Origin: Hymenochaete sp. R1
Taxonomy: Eukaryota; Basidiomycota; Agaricomycetes; Hymenochaetales; Hymenochaetaceae
Direction of reading: 5' to 3'
NCBI GenBank assembly: GCA_019400425.1
Contig: JAFREE010000278.1
Span: 1 to 19,639 of the forward strand
Length of the DNA stretch: 19,639 nucleotides
Shown here: piece by piece, positions 8,518 to 16,810 of the stretch
Numbering within the stretch: the stretch's first letter is position 1
How the letters are laid out: the number at the start of each line of letters is the position of its first letter
Position numbers and translations under genes: made by a program
The notes under the pieces: generated by a model
The model's database searches: none
Told to the model about the DNA's origin: nothing
What the model saw: only the letters and a program-made list of their open reading frames with translations

Positions 8518-10260
8518 GTGGACGAGGAAAAGGATACAGCATACCATGTTCCACTGGGTGGCCTAGCCATAGACAAGCACGAAAGGCAGGGAAAAAAGAG
8601 TGAGGTCCAGGATGTAATGGATGTCATATCGTGCTTCGGAGTGAGATAATCAGGATGCCACGTCAGCATACACGTCAGCATTTGTTTCAAACGACCCGTT
8701 AAACCTAGTCCAAAAAGGAACCCAGCATGTGCCGCCGACAGCTCTGTGGGTCTATTGAAAGAGATCCACGAGTTGTCTAACGCACCTGTAGACGGTGCGA
8801 CGCGAAGAGCTGCGTCAACGCTGTTATGAAGGTCTGCCCAGTTCATCGCTTCAAACGGCATCTTTCCTGCTTCCGGTGCTATGGTAATACCTTGAGGTAA
8901 GAGGCGAATCGTGAGCTCGATTTTGGGAATTTCGTACAACTCCCGAGCGACGGAGGAGACTGTCACAAACATAAACATGGCTCATATAGGGAGTGCGAGA
9001 ACTCGTTCGACTGTTCTCAGGACATGCATTCCTTGATCTTTCGCGAGATCAAGATCACTGTATTCATGACTTTCTTAGTAATTGTCCACAAAGGTGCATA
9101 TGACCACAAACCTCGAATCTGGTCTATCTAGCGTCCGGATGGATGGGCTATTTGAAGAGCATAACATCCGTGCCACCTCATGAAGACGATGGTCTTGTCC
9201 AAACCGCACATCCGTGAACTCTGTGATCTCGAGTTCTATGCTAGTCACAGAGTCTTCTTCGAAAATTAAACGGATTTCGTGATCTCTTCCTTGATCATGC
9301 AATGAGTCCTGCGGGGATCGCGATTTTCTGAAACTGAAGGTCAACATACTTGTCTAGCCCACTAAACAAAGGACGAACCAAATGGTTCTTCACAGTCCGA
9401 TAATCGTCATTGAACGTAAGCTCTCCAGCGACTTTTCCTGACTCCATTAAATTATTTCTCGCTTTCGCTGGCCATTCAGCCGGCGAACCCAATTGGCAAG
9501 TTCTTACCGCTTCTCTCAAAGGTACACCCTCGGACAGCGGTAATAAGTGTGGAAATCTGCACCAAATAGCTCGCGTGCCATCAACATAACAGTCAATTCC
9601 GCACGGTCCTGTACTGGGCGTCTCACGGTCTGACAACGCAGAAAAGAGCGCCGCAGATTCGCGCGTGATTGGATGAGCATCAACGTCTCCGAGAGCATAT
9701 GAGAGCATGGGACGTGCGATTGCTGTTTCGAGATTGTTGTGAGGCTGGGCAGGGTGAGAGTGAAGCCCTGTTGGAAAGTCGACAGGAAGCATGGCTTCGC
9801 CCTTTGAAGTCATATCAAGACCTTATGGATATAAATAAATCAGACTTAAATCAACAAGAATAGTTTCATTCCCCACCTGTCTTCCAACCACTTGCAGAGC
9901 TAGGATACGTCCTCTTCAAGACATCAAAAACTGGCCAAATGATCTGTGCCAGTCGAACTGTCAACGATGAAAGGCGTAAAAGCGATTCGTGTTCGTAGTG
10001 TAGCGAACTTAGCTCTTCCCCGAGCACGTGCAGTCCTGCTAAGAGAACGTGCAATTAGTTCCTTCCTGATTTCGTCAAGGAACGGTAAGTCGGTGGAAGG
10101 GGGGGGTGATGGAGTTTTCGTTGACGGTACGATATGTGAAAGCGCGGGATCATTTTGCAGTCTGAAATGTTGAGTGGAGCTCAGCATATCATCCCATGGA
10201 CTCGTCGGGGTGCAAGCAGGGTTTTCCACCGAGATCCAGCCCAGCGGTGCTTCTCGCCGT
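8518..10260 (-). pseudogene. APC1: Anaphase-promoting complex subunit 1 (APC1) fragment, decayed
   Basis: APC1 is the largest scaffold of the APC/C ubiquitin ligase that drives mitotic exit. Reading the minus strand from 10260 down gives its central region in order: SPWDDML with RLQNDPAL, then FLDEIRKEL; LLAGLHVLGEELSSLHYE; LMARELFGADF; PLSEGVPLREAVRTCQ; VRFGQDHRLHEVARML; RTVERVLALP; MNWADLHNSVDAALRVAP; and the first PC-repeat block HAGFLFGLGLTGRL with HPDYLTPKHDMTSI. Introns are likely at 9822-9876 (55 nt) and 9074-9111 (short, 38 nt). Damage includes a frame change near 10055, two frame changes between about 9520 and 9700, a TGA at 8982-8984 inside the conserved ALP(x)GRAMF block, and a 12-bp tandem duplication at 8659-8682 adding four residues before the WH motif. 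Similarity ends near 8625; the remaining PC repeats and C-terminus are absent. The N-terminus is also missing. APC1 is essential, so an intact copy is expected elsewhere. Confidence 0.9.
8659..8682. repeat. 12-bp tandem duplication inside the APC1 fragment
   Basis: CACGTCAGCATA (8659-8670) is followed by CACGTCAGCATT (8671-8682). In the APC1 frame it inserts four residues between the PC-repeat glycine motif and the WH…YLTPKH motif, where the family normally has no such duplication. Confidence 0.85.
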
Positions 10261-10769
10261 CATAACGTTGGTCATGAACGGCGAAAGATATATCTTTCCT
10301 AGAGTTCGAGCTGGATGCTGGTGAGAGAAATGAAAGCGAAACGAGCGAGAGCTCTGCTTACTTACTTACGTGACCGTGCAACCGTTGCATCCAGTGGGCC
10401 GGCAAGATAGACAAGCTTAGAATAGGCACAAATCTCGGAGCATGGACGTCACTTTTCCTATTTAAGATTATCCCATCCATGATCCATCGTCGAAGTCAAA
10501 TCATTCCTCGTCAACGAACTTTTTCGGCCACCGGTGCCACCTGAGCCAGGTCATTGCGAAAGGCCAGTGCCAGAACTAGGAAGGGAAGGAAGCGTTGAAG
10601 CGGTCGTCATGGTTGGCGACATCCCCTGAAAAGGAGGCGGGAGTATAATCTGCCGTAACCGGGATGCCCTAACACGTCCAATAACCTCAAATGCCTCGAA
10701 CTATCATTCATAGCATAAGTCTATGACGTATGTTGAGGCAAAGAAGCTTAAAGGTGTTGCGAACTCCGG
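10261..10769. other. No supported gene
   Basis: This lies between the minus-strand APC1 fragment and the next plus-strand coding region. No open frame with recognisable content, repeat or RNA gene was seen. If the plus-strand region is or was transcribed, its promoter would lie here. Confidence 0.5.
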
Positions 10770-11452
10770 ATGATGATGGTCCGTTCGTGAGATCACACAA
10801 TTTTTTGACATTCGCGATTCTACAACGGACGATCGTTTCTTGGCCGCGTCATTCGACTCAATTATTCTTGGCTGCATAGGACTGAATGAGTCGAAGAGTA
10901 CAGGTAGGATGAAGCGGAATGCTTGTTGGAATTCAATGTCAACTTACCTGTTGGGACAAACAATTGCCGTGAGTGATGCGCAGGTGGGTATGATATGGAG
11001 AGCAGAGCGCATGCGACTGCTTGAAAGGACGAGAATGAACGCATCGGACGTTGATGCTGAGCAAGCGAAGGCGAAGGAGTCGCGACAAGAGAGAGTGAAG
11101 GAGGGCAGAGTGAGCATCGATATTGTTGAGAAAGCACAAACACGAGTGCGCCACTCCTCAGACTCCTCCTCCCTTAGTCAGTGAAAACGATGAGCCGGAC
11201 TTTGTCCGTCGTCGTAATTTGACGCGCCCGGTCAACAAGTAACGCAACGTCCATGTCATGGTTGCGCTGCATAATTTTGCTCTTGCTGAGCTATGGCGCG
11301 CGACTGACGCCGACTCGACCACCGACTGCTTCCTAAAGAGCATGTCGGATAGAACGCCGGATGACAGCACGGCGCAGTACGCAGTCGCCTTCCGGGACCT
11401 TCGCGTCGTCCGTCCACTTGTCCTCCGCGCTTGCACTGCCTTGCAGGAGGAG
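10770..11452 (+). pseudogene. Unidentified gene, apparently broken
   Basis: Three stretches look coding. The first runs from about 10787 (REITQFFDIRDSTTDDRFL, then AASFDSIILGCIGL), followed by a possible intron and a charged helical stretch (about 10987-11140, rich in Arg/Glu/Ala, VSIDIVEKA). The second, in another frame, has SENDEPDFVRRRNLTRPVNK and then a TAA near 11240. The third continues that frame as VMVALHNFALAELWRATDAD and AFRDLRVVRPLVLRAC, ending EE before a perfect GTACGT donor at 11453. The composition suggests a mostly helical protein. I do not recognise the family. The stop and frame change argue for a pseudogene, unless an unseen intron removes them. It lies just upstream of the dioxygenase on the same strand, but nothing shows that the two are one gene. 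Confidence 0.4.
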
Positions 11453-11639
11453 GTACGTGCGCCGATCCATACTTTCACCCCACCCCACCTTCCCGTGGCT
11501 GGCCGTCTGGTTTCAAAGTTCTCCGGATCTACTCATCCCATTCCTCTTCACAACTTTCGGAACTGTTTGGACCAGAACAAAATCTCCCTTCTTTCTTCTT
11601 CAGACTCAGATTTATACCTTTCATAGCCTACGAACCCAT

Positions 11640-13464
11640 TCGTTCAAGGTGGAGGGGGGTACTAACGATGACATTAAAGAGCTTGCGGTGGGTGCCACGT
11701 CAGTTCGTTGGTCAACTTCCGCTCACCCTGCCCCGAAGGCGAGAGTGTGCCATCTTACCACGTTTGATTTCATAAAATATGGCAAACAAAACTGTGATGA
11801 GGACGGCATTGCAAAAAATACGACGCCCAAGGAAGCTTTTGCCGGCGACTTCGACCTTCCAGACGACCTTTTATTCGATTTCATCAACGAAGCAAGGGAA
11901 AGGCTTTCTCTAGACCACATCGAAGGCATGGGAGCTCTCTTTGAGCCGCCTGCACATTCGAAACGGGTGGATGTTAATTCGGAAGCCCTGAAACTGCCAA
12001 AGTCGAACACATCTGTTGTTGAGAAGGAGGCCGACCCTGATGCAGAGAGACAAGCTGCCCACACACGGCGGAACACGCAAAAGACTCGCAGCAGGAGAAA
12101 AGCAAAGGCGTCTGAGAGGGCGACTTTAAGGGCAGCGGCCTCGAACAGCGCCGTCAAGTATTCAAAGGAGGAGACCAAACGGTATAAGCAGGCAAAAAGG
12201 GGTCTACTCGACAGCGACCGGAAATGCAGGCGAGTGTTCAGGGAAATTGTCTCCAAGGCCTCTGTCGTACAGACGGAGATGTCCTCAGATGATCTGCGTC
12301 ATTCAAAGCAGGGTTTTGTCGGCATCAACCCAACGGATGCAGAGCCTTCCCCGCCATCTTCAGACAGTCGCCAGGGACTGGAGGCCGCCGGGTATACTTA
12401 TACGAAATCAGACCCAAGGTGAGTGCCTGCACAGACGTCTGTTCTTTTCAGAGCTTCATGGTCAGGAGAACAACGGTTTTTACGGACAAAAACGGTCTGA
12501 TTTTTGCCGTACGACCTTCCCAACCCTCGAACTGGGCTGCCATCTGCACGAAGGTCGACGTTTTGCTCCAAACAACCCACGAAAAGCTGAAAGAGCTGAT
12601 TCCCGACACCAAGATGCAAGCTCACGGCAGGGGAGATTTCCCCAGCGTATGCTTCGGCTTCTCGTCCGGGCAAGGCTCCAAAGTAAGACCATCTCACACT
12701 TGCCGCACCCTTATTTATTGGCGATTGACAGAATCACAGACGCCGATATCCTTGATGGTTTCAAATGGAGAGAAATCGGATGCAAAGAACGAGAAGATAG
12801 TTGCTGTTTTGGAGGAGTTTTCTTACCACGACGATGTCAAAAGATACACCCATCACATTGCCAGTGAGCACCACCCCAACGGCCCGTACCTAACGTCCCC
12901 CTCACCTCTTCCGTAGGAGTTTTTGCAACATATTTCCCAAAGCTGGCTACACTTTACAAGTTCGGGCAAATGCATTTGCGAATCGCGCTTGAGAAGTTGG
13001 GGGTTAAAGTGAAGGAGTATTTCCCCGGCCTTCAGTTTGACTCGGCTTCACTCAATATGGGAAAAAACGCCATCACCACTTGGCATCGTGATTACAAGAA
13101 CCTGGTTTGGGGCATCTGCTGCGTTAGTGTCTTCGGCAAGTTCGACCACAAAAAATCTGCGCAACTTCTTATGAAGGAGGCGAAATTGGCTGTTGAACTT
13201 TGTCCCTTTGACATCATTTTCTTTCCGTCTGGAGCCATAACACATAGAAGTCTTCCGCTTACCAACCCGGACCAAGAAGAAAGGCGAAGCATGGCCCATT
13301 GGACCCCGGGCGGTATCCTGCGGTGGCTTTGTCAGGGCGGAAAGACGAAGAAACAGGCCGTGGAGGAGGCTAAATTGTTGGACCAAGGGGGCGAGAGGCG
13401 CTGGGACCAGGGCTACAATCTACTTTCAAAGTTCGAGGATCTAAAGGTTCAGCGGGGGTGTTGA
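11640..13464 (+). CDS. 2-oxoglutarate/Fe(II) dioxygenase, fungal TET/JBP-like type
   Basis: The catalytic part is the last frame, ending at TGA 13462-13464. It starts at VFATYFPKLATLYKF (about 12920). The iron-binding H-x-D is in TTWHRDYKNLVWGIC (His codon 13084, Asp codon 13090), followed by VFGKFDHKKSAQLL and ELCPFDIIFFPSGAITHRSL (distal His codon 13243). The Arg for 2-oxoglutarate is in EERRSMAHW, then GGILRWLCQGG closes the fold. This pattern matches the double-stranded beta-helix dioxygenases abundant in Agaricomycetes, which I recall as related to TET/JBP 5-methylcytosine/thymine oxidases; activity here is inferred. Upstream, 11640-12418 is a long open frame with a basic Arg/Lys segment (HTRRNTQKTRSRRKAKASER). 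The middle exon includes FMVRRTTVFTDKNGLIFAV and FPSVCFGFSSGQG. Likely introns are near 12419-12451, possibly 12683-12731, and around 12885-12916; their phases do not all join cleanly and the start is unclear. It could be intact or recently degraded. Confidence 0.7.
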
Positions 13465-14752
13465 GTAGGGGATGGGGGCAAAGAACGATCGTCCGCGTTG
13501 TATTTCCCAGCGTTAAATCAAATTTCTTCCCATTTCTTCACCCCTTGAATTGAGACGCGCAGAAAAGCGACTGTGTGAACCACATTGCATCCTTCCTGTC
13601 GTTTTGACGCATCCGTACCCCCAACACTCAAGCGCAGCGAGTTCCTCTGCTTTAACGCCGCCCTTCCATCACGGGCTCTGGCACTCAAACCAGACCCCAC
13701 GTTCCGTCCCTCTTGGATGCGCGGGTCACCTTTCCCCTTCCCCTTCTTCTCCCACCCTGGGCAGCCCCCAATACCTGCACCCGTCATGCTACACCATCTT
13801 GATGCAATGAGAAGCGGCAAAACCTAGCCCCTGCTCACTCTCAGCCCGCCCCCGACTTGGATTTGGTTGCACCGCATGCATCTGGCGGCGATTGGAATGC
13901 GGTCCCCGGGCAAGAAAATGGTTCGCAGCCGGGGCTCATTCTTTTGCAACTTTAATGCGTATTTTCGACCCCACGAAAGCCAGAAGCACCGTCCGACCCT
14001 TAACAATCCGCAAAGCTTGCTTCAGGCCCACTTCATCTTTCAAAGGTCAGGCCTGGGCCTAGTCGCCCTCTTTAAGCGGCGTCGGACCGAACTGAAAGCA
14101 GGTCTTCCCGCCCCCTCCCGTTTTGTGAGTTTCCCCAGCCCCAGCTCCGATCCTTCAAAAAAAAGCACCGCACCGACGGGCTGATAAGAACCGACAGGCT
14201 GGTAAGAACCCGGCCGCGGACCGCCTTTGGCCTGTTGCCGGTTGGTTTGGTAAACTAAATTACATAAGTCAACGGCAGGTCCAGAACCGCCCACGCAGCG
14301 TTGCTTTGGCCCAACTCAGACTCAGATCAGCCAACCGAATCTCCCCGCCCACCTCTACACCACCCCGGTCCCTGGGACTTCGCTTGCGAACATGTGATTT
14401 TTTGAGGACGGCAAGCCTCGGCATGGAGCCACGGGGGCAAAAAAGCTTCGTCAATTTCATTTCAGCACGCCGTCCGCCCGACATGCCGTACAAGTCATGT
14501 CATCTAGCGAAAACACCTTAGGGGGCCTCCGTTTTGCTTCAGCACTACCTGCTGCGGCGCGCAACTCGATGGCTTGGAGGGATGACTCTCCCTCCCAAAA
14601 CTCAGTCCAGCCAGGCAAAGGTGAACCGGATGGGCTGCGCTGCAAAGAAGGGTTTAAAAGAGGTTCGAAGCGGGCTCGATTCTTTCCTTCGTCCGCCTTT
14701 TCGAGAACAAAATCCTCCTCCGCCTTCTTCAACCTCAAATCTTCAACCTCGC
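13465..14752. other. GC-rich intergenic stretch, no supported gene
   Basis: Many overlapping open frames occur on both strands here, as expected from GC-rich sequence with few stop codons. None shows a domain, a splice pattern or a consistent frame. The sequence is pyrimidine-rich on the plus strand in places. It contains one 18-bp tandem duplication at 14175-14210. Confidence 0.5.
14175..14210. repeat. 18-bp tandem duplication
   Basis: GACGGGCTGATAAGAACC is followed directly by GACAGGCTGGTAAGAACC, which differs at two positions. Its significance is unknown. Confidence 0.85.
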
Positions 14753-15349
14753 ATGTCCGACCTCGACCAGACCGCTCGCAGCAGCATCTTCACCCGTCAT
14801 ATCAAGTGGGGTTTAAAACACGAACCGACGGTCTGCTGGGGGCCTTATGATCGGCAGTACGTCGGTCGATTTGGCCTTGGGCATGAGCATCTGGCCGTTC
14901 GCGCTGAAAGGAGGGCAGTTCAGACGGTCCACGCCATGATTAAAGGAATGCCTTTCCACATGAGGGAGCTTAGGCACATCCTAATGGTGTGAGTCCCCGA
15001 CCTTAATTGAAAAAGGTGTCAAGACTGACGATGGACTAGAGGGTTCCCTCACGGCTCAGACCTGGGGGACCGACAAACGCACCTTACGCTGCACCTGCAG
15101 CGAAAAGGGTTTATAACTTTTGCAAAAGTGCACCTGCACTGCTCCTGGCATCTGTCTGAGGTGCGCTTCTTTTGTTGTAACGAACAGCCGCCAACAACTA
15201 ACTCGCTTCAGCCTTTCGACATAAGGAATGCAACGTGGACGTGGGTGGAAGAGGCCGGAGAAATGAGGTGCGACGGATCCCCTGTCGTGCACGACGTAGG
15301 TCGCCCCTTCCCTCGTCGATACAAAGGTGCGTCGTATTTTTTGGGCTAG
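14753..15349 (+). CDS. Hypothetical protein, two exons
   Basis: Exon 1 is 14753-14988, starting MSDLDQTARSSIF and ending RELRHILMV. The intron is 14989-15039 (51 nt), with donor GTGAGT, a CTGAC branch-like site and acceptor TAG. Exon 2 is 15040-15349, ending GASYFLG and TAG. The splice keeps the frame and joins two stretches of similar, protein-like composition (many His, Trp, Cys and Arg), giving 181 residues. The frame is open further upstream to an ATG at 14534, so the start is uncertain; 14753 is preferred because the upstream part is low-complexity Pro/Ser/Arg. There is no signal peptide or membrane segment. His and Cys are frequent in exon 2 (VHLHCSWHLSEVRFFCC), but no known metal-binding spacing is recognised. 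I do not recognise the family. Confidence 0.5.
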
Positions 15350-16810
15350 CGGATGTTGCTGAGGAAAGACTCGCAGGCGCCGTTGGAGGATTGGGCCGCA
15401 GCAGTTGCTCTCGCGTCGCGTGTTGGAGAAAAGGGGGCTTGCATCGAATGTTAGTAAGATAAAGTTTGCCCCACCAGGCTGCGATTTTAAAAAGCTCCGA
15501 AGGGCGCCCCTGAGATTAAAAAACCCCAATATATATACACATTTTTTAAAACATATACGCGTATAAAGACAAAGACGGTCGCGTAAGCTGGATGCGCAGC
15601 GAGCTTGCTTTCTGAGGCGGTTTAAATCACGTGCGCTTTCGACGAGGTCCCCGGGACTTTGGGGCTGGGGGGCCGCAGTCCTTTTTCACCGACCTTTTTC
15701 ACCGACCTTGCCCCTTCTTTTGACCCTCCGACGTTGTGGTGAGTCAAAGAAGGCCCTTCAAAAGGCTCAAGCTCGCCCCCCCAGACCGCCGCTCTGAAAC
15801 TTGCCCCGCCGGCCCATCCCGCGCTTCGCTTTGCTAGAATTTCCCCCAGGGCGGCGGCGGCCCGGGTTGGCTCTTGGGCAGACGCAGCCTTTTTGCCAGC
15901 CACGAGCGCCGTTCGAAGCCGACGTCGATATCAACAACCTCTGGGGCGGTGCGCATTGCGCCGCAAAGAAGCATGGGTGCAATCTGAACGGCAATCGATC
16001 GACCTCGCCGCCGCCCCTTCGAAGACGTCCGCCGTAGCTCCCTCTGGTCCTCTCCAACCCTCCGCCCCGATCACCCGCTCTCGTCGCCTGCGCGTTGGCC
16101 TGAGGCGGGGTGCGACGCGGGGTTTTCAAGTTTAGCGTTGAAGGGTGGTCCAGGGGCGTTGCCGTCCCTTCGCCATGCTTTTCCTCATGCGTAGTTCGAA
16201 TTAACCCAAACGGCCAAAGTCAACGGCTCCGTTGAACTGGTCGACCTGGGACGAAATGCTCGGGTCATGGGTGGATTCCGAGACCGACGTGGGGCTTGGA
16301 TCCCACGTTTTGACGACGGCCGACACGCCCTTGCACCACCGCCCCGAGCTTTCGATCGCTCGCATCCTGGTCCTGCGGTCGTGGTGGACGTTGCCGCCCT
16401 CCTCACCCACGCGCCAGCTCTCGTTAAACACCAATCGCAGTCCCTGTCAAATTCGTCAATCGGAGTCATAACGCCGCGCGGAGACCTTCACAAAGGCCAT
16501 GCTTGTCAACACGCCTTGCAGAAAAGGCGAGGCGAGAACCTTGGTTGCGGCGACGGTTTGAAATCGCTGCGCCCTTTATCAGTTACGGCGGCCACTTTCA
16601 AATGCAATCTTATTGTTGAGGCTCATTCCGCCATTCAATCCGACTGCAAACCGACGTCGGCCGTTGCGATGGGCGGGAAGAGGTTGTATGTAACGTATGG
16701 GGGCCGTACATAACAGCAATTCAACACGCTTTTACTCCCTAAGCCTTCGCGCAACGTCTCCTTGCTTCCTGCGCCATCATTCTCCCTTATACGGACCACT
16801 GCCAGCGGCG
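15350..16810. other. GC-rich stretch with low-complexity segments, no supported gene
   Basis: It starts with an A/T-rich patch (15525-15570, with CGTATAAAGA) and then turns very GC-rich. Long frames overlap on both strands (for example plus 16267-16713 and minus 15767-16129), but they are Arg/Pro/Ala-rich and lack motifs. The final part, up to 16810, must hold the promoter and 5' leader of the GCNA-like gene. A 13-bp tandem duplication is at 15681-15706. Confidence 0.5.
15681..15706. repeat. 13-bp exact tandem duplication
   Basis: CTTTTTCACCGAC occurs twice, head to tail (15681-15693 and 15694-15706). It resembles a recent replication-slippage product. Confidence 0.9.

Noticed and set aside
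8446..8649. Plus-strand open frame of 67 codons crossing the right end of the retrotransposon
   Set aside because: It is built from LTR sequence and antisense APC1 remnant, has no motif, and the first part is repeated at the left LTR.
13550..14500. Several long frames on both strands
   Set aside because: They arise from GC-rich, stop-poor sequence, are Pro/Ser/Arg-rich, overlap one another and have no conserved content.
15622..16713. Frames of 90-148 codons on both strands before the GCNA-like gene
   Set aside because: Composition is low in complexity, frames overlap antisense to each other, and no splice sites join them into a sensible protein.
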